Part shown: in pieces, positions 1 through 8,532 of the stretch
Layout of the letters: each line of letters opens with the position of its first letter
Position numbering within the stretch: position 1 is the first letter of the stretch
NCBI RefSeq assembly: GCF_024600715.1
Contig: NZ_CP102332.1
Coordinates: 1,054,001 to 1,118,000 of the forward strand
Length of the DNA: 64,000 bases
Direction: 5' to 3'
Source of the DNA: Streptomyces changanensis
GTDB taxonomy: Bacteria; Actinomycetota; Actinomycetes; Streptomycetales; Streptomycetaceae
The notes under the pieces: model-generated
The model's input: only the letters and a program-made list of their open reading frames with translations
Databases searched by the model: none
What the model was told of the DNA's origin: nothing
Position numbers and translations under genes: made by a program

Positions 1-3000
1 CAGGTCGCGGGCGGTCTCGATGCCGACCTCCAGGGCGGCGAGCACCTCCTCGCGGGTGAGGGCGGGGCCGGCGGTGAAGTCGGCCGTTCCGGCGCGCACC
101 TTGCGGGGCAGCAGGCCGGGGGTGGCGGGCAGGTCCGCGGCGACGCCGACGTCGACGACGCACACCTCCGCGCCGACCTGGGTGGCGAAGGCGTTGCAGA
201 CGGCCCCGCCGCCGAGGAAGTTGGCCACCATCTGGGCCGTCACCTCCTGCGGCCAGGCGGTGACGCCCTGGGCGTGCACCCCGTGGTCACCCGCGAAGAT
301 CGCCACGGCGGCGGGCTCCGGGATCGGCGGGGGGCAGCTCCGGGACAGGCCGCACAGCTGCGCGGAGATGATCTCCAGCATGCCGAGGGCGCCGGCCGGC
401 TTGGTCATGCGCTTCTGCCGCTCCCACGCCTCGCCGAGCGCCTTGGCGTCCAGCGGCCGCACGGTGGCGACGGTCTCCTGGAGCAGGTCGTGCGGCTGCT
501 CGCCGGGCAGGGCCCGGCGGCCGTACGTCTCCTCGTGGACGACCCACGACAGCGGGCGGCGCTTGGCCCAGCCCGCCTGCATCAGCTCGGGCTCCTCGGG
601 GAACTCGTCGACGTACCCCACGCACAGGTAGGCGACGACCTCCAGGTGCTCGGGCAGGCCGAGGGCGCGGACCATCTCGCGCTCGTCGAAGAAGCTCACC
701 CAGCCGACGCCGAGGCCCTCGGCGCGGGCGGCGAGCCAGAGGTTCTCCACCGCCAGCGCGGAGGAGTACGGGGCCATCTGGGGCTGCGTGTGCCGGCCGA
801 GGGTGTGGCGGCCGCCGCGGGTGGGGTCGGCGGTGACGACGATGTTGACCGGGGTGTCGAGGATCGCCTCGATCTTCAGTTCCTTGAACTGCTTGGCCCG
901 GCCCTTGGGCAGCGATGTGGCGTACGCCTCGCGCTGGCGCTGGGCGAGCTCGTGCATCGTGCGGCGCGTCTCGGCCGAGCGGATGACGACGAAGTCCCAG
1001 GGCTGCGAGTGGCCCACGGACGGGGCGGTGTGGGCCGCCTCCAGGACGCGGAGCAGCACCTCGTGCGGGATCGGGTCGCTGCGGAAGCCGTTGCGGATGT
1101 CGCGGCGTTCGCGCATGACGCGGAGGATCGCCTCGCGATCCTCGTCGGCGTAGCCGGGGGCCGGCGGGCCGGCGGGGACCGCCGCCTCGGGGACCTCCGG
1201 CGCCGCGGCCGGGTCCTCGGCGGGTGCCGCGCCCGGGACGGGGACCGCGTCCTCGGCGGGCCGGGGCTGTGCGGCGGCCGGCTCGTCAAGGGGCTGCGGC
1301 TGTGCGGCGGCCGGCTCTTCGGCGGGGGCCTGCCGTACGGCGGCCGGGTCCTCGGCGGGCGGGTCCGCGGGTGCGGGTTCGGTGGCCGGGGCGGCCTCGG
1401 GGGCCGGCACCGCGGCGGCCGGGGCCTGTTCGGCGGGCTCCTTCGCGGGCTGCTCGGCGGTCTCGGTGGGCCCGGCGGGCTCGGCGGCGGCCGGTCCGGC
1501 GGTGGCCGGGGCCTGCTCGGCGGGCTGGACGTCCGTCTCGGGCTCCGTCGGGGCGGGCGCCTCGGCCACGGGCTCGACGGGCACGACGGCCTCGGCGACG
1601 GGAGCGGTCGCCTCGGAGGGTTCGGAGGCCGGGGCCTCGGCTGCGGCGGGGGCGGGGGCGGGGGCGGCGACCTCCGGGACCGACGCGGCCGGGGCGGGCG
1701 CGGCGGCCTCTTCCGCGGCGGGGGCCACCGGTGCGGCGGCCCGCGGCTCGGGCGCCGCGGCCTGCGGCTCGGCCGGCTCGGGCGCCGCGGCCTGAGGCGC
1801 CTGTGCCACCGGCTCGACCGCGGGCGGCTGCTCGGGCTGCGGAACCGGTACCGGCTCCACGACGACGGCCTGCGGCTCCACCGGTGCCGGCGCCAGGACC
1901 TGCGGCGCGTCGGCGTCCGGGGCCACGGCTGCCGGGGTCACGGCGTCCGGGGCCTGCGCGGGCTCCGGGGCCTCCGCGGGCTCGGCGGCCTGCGCGGGCT
2001 CGGCGGCCTGCTCCGGCTGCTCCGGCTGCTCCGGGGCGACCTCCACGGGAGCCGCCTGCTGCGGGGCCGGTGCCTGGGCCGCCTCGGGGGCCTCGGGCGC
2101 CGGCACGGGGGCCATGACCGGCTGCTCCGGGTGCGCCGGCACCTCCTGCTGCGCCGGTGCCCCGAGCAGCTGCGCCCCGGAGATGGCCTGGTGCTCCGGC
2201 GCCGTGGCGTCGCGCGGCGCGGGAACCGTCGCCACCGGCTGCGGGGCGTGCAGCTCCGTGGCCTGCGGGACCGTCACCGGCTGCTCGTCGACCGGCTCCT
2301 CCGGCGCCGCCGGGGCCGGAGCCGGGGCGAACTGCGGGGGTGCCACCTGGTCGGGAACGACCGTTTCTGCTGGGGCGGGAAGCGGGTGGTGAGCCTGCTG
2401 TGACGCGTGCGGCTCCAGCGGCTGCAGGGCTTCCTGCGGCTGCTGCGGCTCCTGCGGCCACGCCTCTGCGCCCTGCGGCGGGGCGTCGACGTGCTGCGGG
2501 ACCTCGACCGGCTGCGCCACCGGGGCGGCCGGGGCCGTGTGGGGCGCGTCCAGGTACTCCAGGCCGCTGGTGGGCGGGGACTGGACCGGCGCGGGCGCGG
2601 CCGGCACGGGGGCGGGGCCGCGGTCGGCGAGCGAGCGGACGACGCCGGCCGTGCCGTCGGGGGTCGGCGGGCCCATGTGGAGCGGACGCCGGGGCTGCTG
2701 GGTCTGGGGCTGCGGGCTCTCGGCGGCCGGCGCGGGGATCCGTACGGCGCCGAGGTCGACGGAGCCGGAGTCCCGGCCGCCCGCCTCGTGTGCGCCGGTC
2801 TCGTGCGGCTCGTACGCGGGGGCCGGGGCCTCCTGCACGAGCGGCTGGTACCCGAGGTGCTCGGCCGGCGGTACGGCCACGGGGGGCGCGGGGACGACAC
2901 CGGGCTGCGGCTCCGTCCAGGCGCCCTGGGCACCCGGCATCAGCAGCAGGTCGTCGTCTTCGGGGGTGTTGTCGGAGGGGTCGAGGAAGGTGTACGCACC

Positions 3001-3081
3001 CGGAGCGGGCATGCCCGGCTGCTCCACCATGCCTGCGTTCTCCGGCTGCCCCTCGCCCGGGACCTGGCCGGTGTCAGTCAT
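1..3081 (-). CDS. cobT: BluB-CobT fusion, 5' part (cut by the window edge)
   Basis: The gene is open from the ATG at 3081 to the left edge, giving 1027 codons with the C-terminus missing. Residues 1 to about 640 are Ala/Pro/Glu-rich low complexity. Residues about 645-855 form a nitroreductase/BluB-type domain (MRERRDIRNGF, then HSQPWDFVVI), the family that makes 5,6-dimethylbenzimidazole from FMNH2. From about 860 follows a CobT domain (GGGAVCNAF, AGDHGVH), which attaches that base to nicotinate mononucleotide to give alpha-ribazole phosphate. Base synthesis and activation would thus sit on one polypeptide. The catalytic Glu of CobT lies beyond the edge and cannot be checked. The neighbouring cobL supports cobalamin biosynthesis. 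A GAGGGG ribosome site lies 5 nt before the start, inside a tiny upstream frame. Confidence 0.88.
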   Translation of the reverse strand, partial: MTDTGQVPGEGQPENAGMVEQPGMPAPGAYTFLDPSDNTPEDDDLLLMPGAQGAWTEPQPGVVPAPPVAVPPAEHLGYQPLVQEAPAPAYEPHETGAHEAGGRDSGSVDLGAVRIPAPAAESPQPQTQQPRRPLHMGPPTPDGTAGVVRSLADRGPAPVPAAPAPVQSPPTSGLEYLDAPHTAPAAPVAQPVEVPQHVDAPPQGAEAWPQEPQQPQEALQPLEPHASQQAHHPLPAPAETVVPDQVAPPQFAPAPAPAAPEEPVDEQPVTVPQATELHAPQPVATVPAPRDATAPEHQAISGAQLLGAPAQQEVPAHPEQPVMAPVPAPEAPEAAQAPAPQQAAPVEVAPEQPEQPEQAAEPAQAAEPAEAPEPAQAPDAVTPAAVAPDADAPQVLAPAPVEPQAVVVEPVPVPQPEQPPAVEPVAQAPQAAAPEPAEPQAAAPEPRAAAPVAPAAEEAAAPAPAASVPEVAAPAPAPAAAEAPASEPSEATAPVAEAVVPVEPVAEAPAPTEPETDVQPAEQAPATAGPAAAEPAGPTETAEQPAKEPAEQAPAAAVPAPEAAPATEPAPADPPAEDPAAVRQAPAEEPAAAQPQPLDEPAAAQPRPAEDAVPVPGAAPAEDPAAAPEVPEAAVPAGPPAPGYADEDREAILRVMRERRDIRNGFRSDPIPHEVLLRVLEAAHTAPSVGHSQPWDFVVIRSAETRRTMHELAQRQREAYATSLPKGRAKQFKELKIEAILDTPVNIVVTADPTRGGRHTLGRHTQPQMAPYSSALAVENLWLAARAEGLGVGWVSFFDEREMVRALGLPEHLEVVAYLCVGYVDEFPEEPELMQAGWAKRRPLSWVVHEETYGRRALPGEQPHDLLQETVATVRPLDAKALGEAWERQKRMTKPAGALGMLEIISAQLCGLSRSCPPPIPEPAAVAIFAGDHGVHAQGVTAWPQEVTAQMVANFLGGGAVCNAFATQVGAEVCVVDVGVAADLPATPGLLPRKVRAGTADFTAGPALTREEVLAALEVGIETARDL

Positions 3082-3098
3082 GCGTACCCCTCGCCCAT
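3078..3098 (-). CDS. candidate 6-codon upstream ORF overlapping the cobT start
   Basis: An AAGGAG ribosome site (plus 3107-3112) lies 8 nt before an ATG at 3098. The frame encodes MGEGYA, and its TGA overlaps the cobT ATG as ATGA. The ribosome site is better than that of cobT itself, so ribosomes ending here could re-initiate on cobT. This is inference from sequence only. The site might instead be an alternative distal signal for cobT. Confidence 0.4.
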   Translation of the reverse strand: MGEGYA

Positions 3099-3406
3099 CG
3101 GTTGTGCTCCTTCAGACTTCCGCCCGCCGTGAAGAACGAGCGTGCGCGCCGCGCGGCACGAACGGCGTGCGGACACACAGCATTCTCGCCGCCTTCGGGC
3201 CCCGTGGCAGCGGCTTCCGCCACCGTCGGCTGTGGACTGCGCCACGTCGCGCGTCCCCCTCCCACGTCCCGCCGCCCGGCGCCCCTCTCCGGGGGCTCCG
3301 TCCCCGGGTGTGGTCCGGGTGCCGCCCGGCGGTGGCCGGAGGACCGCCGGACATCCGGCGCGGTGGAACGGTCGGCCAGCCTACCTGGCCTTCCGTAGTG
3401 GGGAGA
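3099..3406. other. intergenic stretch between cobL and cobT
   Basis: Apart from the ribosome site of the upstream frame, I see no gene. A weak hairpin (CCGGGG at 3289-3294 with CCCCGG at 3302-3307) lies downstream of cobL. No cobalamin riboswitch B12-box core is recognisable on either strand. Confidence 0.5.
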
Positions 3407-4609
3407 TCACGGGGCGGGTCTGCGGCCGGCGACGAGGAAGGCCACGGACCTGGCGCGTTCCGACCAGGTGTCCGGGTCGAGGTCGACGGACTGGAGCAGG
3501 ACGCACTCGACGGCGTAGCCGCCGGCGGCCAGGGCCGCCGCGGCGGCCTCCGCCTCGTCGCGGGTGCCGGCGTGCGTGACGATGCGCTCCGGGCGGCGGT
3601 CGGCGCAGGCGGCGACGACGTCCGCTCCCCCGCCGCCGACGCGGACCACGTCCGGCTCGGGCAGGCGCTCCAGTACGTAGGGGGCGCGGCCGCCGACGAC
3701 CTGGAGCTGGACGCCGGAGCGGCGGGCGGCGGCCTCCGCGCGGGCGCAGGCGGCCGGGTCGGCGTCGACGGCGATGACGGCGGCGCCGAACCGGGCGGCC
3801 TCGGCGGCGAAGGCGCCGGATCCGGTGCCGATGTCCCACACGAGGTCGCCGACGCGCGGGCCGAGCCGGGCGAGCTGGGCGGCGCGCAGTTCGGGGGTGC
3901 GGCCCGGGGTGGGCGCGGTGTCGTCCTCGTACGCCTCGGGCGGCAGGCCCCAGCCGCGGACCGGGCCGGGGTCCGGGCCCATGAGCCAGCCGCCGCCGGT
4001 GGGGCCGGAGCCGCCGATGGAGATGACGACGTTGGGGTCGCGCCAGGTGTGGTCGGCCGCCTTGTCGGAGGTGAGGACGGTGACCTGTTCGCGTTCGGTG
4101 CCGAGGGCCTCGCAGATGACGAAGGTGCGGTGCACCCCTTCGAGCAGCAGGGCGAGTTCGGCGGGGCCGGCGCCCGGGGAGGTGAGGACGGCGACCTTGG
4201 GGTGGGCGCGGCAGACGTTGACGGCGCGGCGCAGCGTCCGGGTGTGGGCGACGACGACGCGGGCGTCGTCCCAGGGCATGCCGGCGCGGGCGAACGCGGC
4301 GGCCACCGAGGAGACGGCGGGCACGACCTCGACCTCCAGGCCGTGTTCGGGGGCGCGCAGGGTGCGCACGACGCCGAAGAAGCCCGGGTCACCGTCGGCG
4401 AGGACGACGGCGGTGCCGCGGTGGCCGGCGATGCGGCGGGCGGCGAGGTCGACGCTGCCGAGGCGGACGCGCTCGGCCCGCTCGGGGACCTCCGGGAGCC
4501 CGAGGTGGTGGGCGGCCCCGGCGACGAGGGTGGCGGCCGACAGGGCGCCCCGCGCGGCCGCGGTGAGGGGCGAGCCGTCCCATCCGATCACCGTGACCCG
4601 GTCGGCCAT
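3407..4609 (-). CDS. cobL: precorrin-6Y C5,15-methyltransferase (decarboxylating)
   Basis: This is a 400-residue two-domain protein. Residues 1 to about 200 are a CbiE-type tetrapyrrole methylase (start VTVIGWDG, LADGDPGFFG at 70-79). Residues about 235-400 are a CbiT-type SAM methyltransferase with the glycine motif DIGTGSG at 259-265. Together the two halves methylate C5 and C15 of the corrin ring and decarboxylate the C12 acetate in cobalamin synthesis. Length and domain order match the fused CobL/CbiET family. An AGGAG lies 9 nt before the ATG. It precedes cobT on the same strand by 325 bp. Confidence 0.93.
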   Translation of the reverse strand: MADRVTVIGWDGSPLTAAARGALSAATLVAGAAHHLGLPEVPERAERVRLGSVDLAARRIAGHRGTAVVLADGDPGFFGVVRTLRAPEHGLEVEVVPAVSSVAAAFARAGMPWDDARVVVAHTRTLRRAVNVCRAHPKVAVLTSPGAGPAELALLLEGVHRTFVICEALGTEREQVTVLTSDKAADHTWRDPNVVISIGGSGPTGGGWLMGPDPGPVRGWGLPPEAYEDDTAPTPGRTPELRAAQLARLGPRVGDLVWDIGTGSGAFAAEAARFGAAVIAVDADPAACARAEAAARRSGVQLQVVGGRAPYVLERLPEPDVVRVGGGGADVVAACADRRPERIVTHAGTRDEAEAAAAALAAGGYAVECVLLQSVDLDPDTWSERARSVAFLVAGRRPAP

Positions 4610-4694
4610 CTTCGTCAGTCTCCTGGGGTGTCGATGCAGGTCGGGGCAGGGGCGAGCGTACCGGTTCGCGGGGTGCGGCAGGGGGTGGGCGCGG

Positions 4695-5330
4695 TCAGTT
4701 CCAGTCGGTGTACGTGGGGTGCCGCGCGTCGCTGTACCGGCCGGTGCCGCCGTCGAGGTCCTCGGGGAGGAGGCTCCAGACGATGAGGTCGGTCCTGATG
4801 TCGGTCCATCCGCCGTCCTCCGTCTGGGCGCGGGCTATCCAGGCGTTGCGCAGGACGCCCTCGCTGATGCAGCCGATCTTCTGGGCGACCTGCTGGGCGG
4901 CGGTGTTGCCGGCGGCGGTGCGCATCTCCAGGCGCTCGAAGCGCTGTTCGCTGAAGAGCCAGCGGGCGACGGCGAGGACGGACTCGGTGGCGTACCCCTC
5001 GCCGCGGGCCCAGGGGGCGGTGACGTAGGCGATCTCGGCGGAGCGGACGGTCCAGTCGGTCCGGCTGAGCCGGACGGTGCCGACGAGGCGCTGGGTGAGG
5101 AACTCGGTGACGGCGAGGACGAGTCCGCGGCCGCCCGTGCGCTGGGCGGGGGCGGCCCCGCGCACCCACTGCTCGGCGTGGGCGGTGGTGTACGGGTGCG
5201 GGGCGTCGGTCCAGGCGACGACGAGTTCGTCGTTCATCATCTCGACGTGCGCGGGGACGTCCGTCTCGTCGTAGGGGCGCAGCACCAACCGTTCCGTGCT
5301 GATGGAGACGTCCGGAAAGGTGAGGGTCAT
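4695..5330 (-). CDS. GNAT N-acetyltransferase, RimJ/RimL type
   Basis: This is a 211-residue protein with the RimJ/RimL-like opening TERLVLRPY, a GNAT core around APWARGEGYATES (acetyl-CoA pyrophosphate loop) and the end motif AAQQVAQKIGC. It probably acetylates an amino group of a protein or small molecule; the substrate is unknown. The start at 5330 is preferred because GGAG lies 6 nt upstream. A longer in-frame reading to 5438 lacks support and would run over unrelated sequence. It is transcribed separately from metQ, which ends behind a strong terminator. Confidence 0.82.
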   Translation of the reverse strand: MTLTFPDVSISTERLVLRPYDETDVPAHVEMMNDELVVAWTDAPHPYTTAHAEQWVRGAAPAQRTGGRGLVLAVTEFLTQRLVGTVRLSRTDWTVRSAEIAYVTAPWARGEGYATESVLAVARWLFSEQRFERLEMRTAAGNTAAQQVAQKIGCISEGVLRNAWIARAQTEDGGWTDIRTDLIVWSLLPEDLDGGTGRYSDARHPTYTDWN

Positions 5331-5420
5331 GCGCAACTCCATGCCGATGGCCGGGGACTGGGGGTGAGGGCCGTGAACGGACAGCATGCAGCATGAACCG
5401 GTCCGTGTGCAGGGCGGGAC

Positions 5421-5462
5421 GGGAAGGGCCCCGCGCACCGGGTGGTGCGCGGGGCCCTTCCC
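5421..5462 (-). terminator. terminator of metNIQ
   Basis: A perfect 19-bp inverted repeat (5421-5439 and 5444-5462) with a 4-nt loop lies 10 nt beyond the metQ stop codon. It has no U-tract, as is usual in Streptomyces. It is the longest perfect stem I found in the window. Confidence 0.9.
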
Positions 5463-5472
5463 GGTGCCGCCG

Positions 5473-6324
5473 TTACCCGGCGGCGCCGAACGCGGGGGTC
5501 ACCGAGCCCTTGTAGGTGGCCTCGATGTACTTCTTGACCTCGGGCGAGTTGAGGAGCCCAGCGAGCTTCTTCACGCGCGGGTCGTCCTCGTTGCCCTTCT
5601 TGACCGCGAGGAAGTTGGCGTACGGGTTGCCCTCGGGCTTCTCCAGGGCGAGGGCGTCCTTCGCCGGGGTGAGCTTGGCCTCGATGGCGTAGTTGCCGTT
5701 GATGACGGCGGCGTCGACGTCGCTCAGGGCGCGGGGGACCGTGGCGGCCTCCAGCTCCTTGATCTCCAGGCCCTTCCTGTCGGTGATGTCGGAGAGCTTG
5801 GCGTCGGCTCCGACACCGGCCTTGAGGACGATCACGCCGTTGTCGGCGAGGAGCTTGAGGGCACGGCCCTCGTTGGTGGTGTCGTTGGGGACGGCGACGG
5901 TCTGGCCGGGCTTGAGGTCCTTGAGGGACTTCGCCTTCTGCGAGTACAGGCCGAGCGGCTCCAGGTGGACGTCGACCACGGGGACAATGGTGGTCCCGTT
6001 CTTCTTGTTGAAGTCGTCCAGGTACGGCTTGTGCTGGAAGTAGTTGGCGTCGACCTGGCCGTCCTGGGTGGCGGTGTTCGGCAGGACGTAGTCCGTGAAC
6101 TCCTTGACCTCCAGCTTGAGGCCGGCCTTCTGCGCGAGGTTGTCCTTCACGTACGTGAGGATGTCGGCGTGCGGCGTGGGGGACGCGGCGACGACGAGCG
6201 GCGCGGAGGCGTCACCCGCGGCGCCGGCGGCCGCCGGGTCCGAGGCGGTTCCGCAGGCGGTGAGGCCGAGGGTGAGGGCGGTGATGCCACCGAACGCGGC
6301 GATGGTCTTGACGGTGTTACGCAC
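5473..6324 (-). CDS. metQ: methionine ABC transporter substrate-binding lipoprotein
   Basis: This is a 283-residue NlpA/MetQ-family protein. A lipoprotein signal peptide ends in the lipobox LTAC (21-24), so Cys24 is the lipidated residue. The body shows family segments such as SPTPHADIL, NYFQHKPYLDDF and VPNDTTNEGRAL. It captures methionine outside the membrane and delivers it to MetI. It is the third gene after metN and metI, 126 bp after metI on the same strand, and is followed by a strong terminator. Confidence 0.93.
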   Translation of the reverse strand: MRNTVKTIAAFGGITALTLGLTACGTASDPAAAGAAGDASAPLVVAASPTPHADILTYVKDNLAQKAGLKLEVKEFTDYVLPNTATQDGQVDANYFQHKPYLDDFNKKNGTTIVPVVDVHLEPLGLYSQKAKSLKDLKPGQTVAVPNDTTNEGRALKLLADNGVIVLKAGVGADAKLSDITDRKGLEIKELEAATVPRALSDVDAAVINGNYAIEAKLTPAKDALALEKPEGNPYANFLAVKKGNEDDPRVKKLAGLLNSPEVKKYIEATYKGSVTPAFGAAG

Positions 6325-6450
6325 GAAGAGTGCCTCTTTCTGGGGTGCGGACGAGGCCCGGACAAGGAGTGCGGGCCCTTTTCTCCCGCGACGGGCGGCG
6401 CCTGCCGGACGGGGCGGGCGCCGGTCGCGGGAAGTCGGGGTGCGCCGGTT

Positions 6451-7122
6451 TCAGGACGCGGTGCGGCCGCGGCGGGCGAGGAGGCGGACGACGCCGTCCC
6501 CGACCAGCTGGACGACGGTGACGACCACGATGAGGATCACCACGGTGACCAGCATGAACGCGGTGTCGAAGCGCTGGTACCCGTAGGTGATGGCCTTCGA
6601 GCCGAGGCCCTCGCCGCCGACGGCGCCGGCCATGGCGGAGTAGCCGATGAGGACGATGACGGTGGTGGTGACCGCCGAGACCAGGGACGGCAGGGCCTGC
6701 GGCAGCAGCACCTTGCGGACGATGGTCGGGACGGAGCCGCCCATGGACTGGACGGCCTCGACCAGGCCGTGGTCGACCTCGCGGACGGCGGTCTCGACGA
6801 GCCGCGCGAAGAACGGGATGGCGCCGATGGCCAGGGGCACGATCATCGCGGTGGGGCCGATGAAGGTGCCGACGACGAGCTTCGTGAACGGGATCAGCGC
6901 GATCAGCAGGATGATGAACGGCAGCGAGCGGCCGATGTTCACGACGGCGCCGACGACCTTGTTGACGACGGTGTTGCGCAGCAGCCCGCCCTTGTCGGTG
7001 AGGACGAGGAGGAGGCCCAGGGGCAGACCGCCGAGTACGGAGACGACCGTGGCCCACAGGACCATGTAGAGGGTGTCGATGGTGCCCTGGGTGAGCAGGG
7101 GCTGCATCTCGGACCAGGTCAC
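6451..7122 (-). CDS. metI: methionine ABC transporter permease
   Basis: This is a 223-residue membrane protein of the MetI family with about five membrane helices. The EAA-like loop has the form EAVQSMGGSVPTIVRKVLLP, which contacts the ATPase. The start is the GTG at 7122, whose GTGA overlaps the metN stop, with GAGGAGG 7 nt upstream, so metN and metI are translationally coupled. It forms the membrane channel for methionine. Confidence 0.92.
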   Translation of the reverse strand: MTWSEMQPLLTQGTIDTLYMVLWATVVSVLGGLPLGLLLVLTDKGGLLRNTVVNKVVGAVVNIGRSLPFIILLIALIPFTKLVVGTFIGPTAMIVPLAIGAIPFFARLVETAVREVDHGLVEAVQSMGGSVPTIVRKVLLPQALPSLVSAVTTTVIVLIGYSAMAGAVGGEGLGSKAITYGYQRFDTAFMLVTVVILIVVVTVVQLVGDGVVRLLARRGRTAS

Positions 7123-8189
7123 TTCGCGACCTCCTCGGCGGCCGGGCGGGCGGCGGGGGCGTCGGCGGTTTCCCCGGCGGGGGCCGCGTCGTCGACCACG
7201 TCGACCTGGAGGCCCTGTTCGCGCAGGAAGCCGACGGGGACGACGTTCTCGTCGTAGCGCCCGGGGAGCTCGATGCGCATGCGGCCGATCTGTCGGCCGC
7301 CGACGGTGTCCATGGCGGCGCCGAGGATCGATATGTCGATGTTGTAGGTGCGGGCCAGCTGGGAGACGACCGGCTGGGTCGCGGCCTCGCCGTGGAAGGT
7401 GACGTCGACGACCGTGCGGTCGGGGCCGGTCGCGTGGCCGCTCACGGGGAAGAGTTCCGCGGCGAGTTCGGAGCCGGGGGTGGCGAGGAGTTCGGCGACG
7501 GTGCCGGACTCGACGACCCGGCCCCTCTTCATCAGCGCGGCCGAGTCGCAGACGGTCTTCACGACGTCCATCTCGTGCGTGATCAGCAGGACGGTCAGGC
7601 CCAGCTGCCGGTTGAGGTCGCGCAGCAGCTGGAGGATGGAGCGGGTGGTCTCGGGGTCGAGGGCGCTGGTGGCCTCGTCGGAGAGCAGCACCTTCGGGTT
7701 GCCGGCGAGGGCGCGGGCGATGCCGACGCGCTGCTTCTGGCCGCCGGAGAGCTGGCCGGGGTACGCCTTGGCCTTGTCGGCGAGGCCGACGAGGTCGAGG
7801 AGTTCGAGGGCGCGGCGGGAGCGCTCGGCGCCGGAGGCGCCGAGGATCTCCAGCGGCAGTTCGACGTTGTCCTGGACGGTGCGCGAGGACAGCAGGTTGA
7901 AGTGCTGGAAGACCATGCCGATGCGGCTGCGCGCCCGGCGCAGGTCCTTGCCGGCGCGCGGGCCGCGGCCGGCGAGGGCGGTGAGGTCGGTGCCGTCCAC
8001 CGTCACGGTGCCGGAGGTGGGGCGTTCGAGGAGGTTGACGCAGCGGATCAGCGAGGACTTGCCGGCGCCGCTCTGACCGATCACGCCGAACACCTCGCCC
8101 TCGCGGACGTGCAGGTCGACGCCGTCCAGAGCGGTGACCTGGCGGCCTCGCGACTCGTAGACCTTGGTCAGGCCCTTGGTGGTGATCAC
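7119..8189 (-). CDS. metN: methionine ABC transporter ATP-binding protein
   Basis: This is a 356-residue ABC ATPase with Walker A GQSGAGKS (38-45), signature LSGGQ (147-151), Walker B VLLSDEA (from 167) and a C-terminal NIL domain (about 270-340). In characterised relatives the NIL domain binds methionine and causes trans-inhibition. The start is the GTG at 8189. The ribosome site is poor, so translation may depend on leader structure. It is the first gene of metNIQ and lies 199 nt downstream of a candidate leader peptide. Confidence 0.95.
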   Translation of the reverse strand: MITTKGLTKVYESRGRQVTALDGVDLHVREGEVFGVIGQSGAGKSSLIRCVNLLERPTSGTVTVDGTDLTALAGRGPRAGKDLRRARSRIGMVFQHFNLLSSRTVQDNVELPLEILGASGAERSRRALELLDLVGLADKAKAYPGQLSGGQKQRVGIARALAGNPKVLLSDEATSALDPETTRSILQLLRDLNRQLGLTVLLITHEMDVVKTVCDSAALMKRGRVVESGTVAELLATPGSELAAELFPVSGHATGPDRTVVDVTFHGEAATQPVVSQLARTYNIDISILGAAMDTVGGRQIGRMRIELPGRYDENVVPVGFLREQGLQVDVVDDAAPAGETADAPAARPAAEEVAK

Positions 8190-8388
8190 AGGGGTTTTCC
8201 GTCACTGTCGAGTGCACGGCGCGGGTTCGGCCGGGCACGGGGCATTCGTCGGTCCGACGGGCGGCGCGGTGCCGGTGGGCGGGTGCGCGGGGCGGGCGCG
8301 GTCCGGTGGTACGACTGCACGCGGACGCGGCCGACTGCTTCGCCGTCGGGTCTCTCGCTTCGGGGCGCGAGGCTCGGTCGGGGGCCCT

Positions 8389-8475
8389 CTAGAAGGCGCA
8401 CATTCGACACGTACGACGAGCACCGGGCGCGGTGATCGCCTCGGTCGCAGGGGTGCGGATGCTCGTCGTGGTCAT
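8389..8475 (-). CDS. candidate leader peptide of metNIQ
   Basis: This 28-codon frame lies upstream of metN on the same strand and ends in RTCRMCAF followed by TAG. Two Cys codons flank a Met codon just before the stop, the layout expected for a ribosome-stalling or attenuation peptide responding to sulfur amino acids. No ribosome site precedes the ATG, but TTTACT ends 6 nt upstream, so the mRNA may begin at the ATG. Just after the stop, CTCGC and GCGAG can pair around an 8-nt loop. I know of short Cys-containing leader peptides before sulfur genes in actinobacteria, but cannot assign this one to a described family. Confidence 0.55.
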   Translation of the reverse strand: MTTTSIRTPATEAITAPGARRTCRMCAF

Positions 8476-8515
8476 GGCGCCAGTAAACCAGACCCCCTCC
8501 CGCGCCGATCCGGGC

Positions 8516-8532
8516 TGTCCGTATAGCGGACA
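8516..8532. promoter_or_regulatory. 17-bp palindrome upstream of the metN leader
   Basis: TGTCCGTATAGCGGACA has perfect 6-bp arms around a 5-nt centre. It lies about 41-57 bp upstream of the candidate leader-peptide start and is AT-containing within very GC-rich DNA. It could be an operator or activator site for metNIQ. The regulator is unknown. Confidence 0.4.

Noticed and set aside
274..2403. Long plus-strand frame rich in Gly/Arg/Leu opposite cobT
   Set aside because: Antisense shadow of the Ala/Pro/Glu-rich cobT frame. Composition is that expected from GC-rich codon bias and no domain is seen.
3099..3406. Cobalamin riboswitch before cobT
   Set aside because: No B12-box core such as GCCACTG is present.
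2537..4786. Long plus-strand frame opposite cobT and cobL
   Set aside because: Crosses two well-supported minus-strand genes and their intergenic region; no recognisable domain.
6451..8238. Single 595-codon minus frame covering metN and metI
   Set aside because: Only its last 223 codons are real (MetI). The rest is metN read in the wrong frame.
8190..8475. SAM riboswitch before metN
   Set aside because: None of the SAM-I or SAM-IV core sequences I know can be found on the minus strand here.
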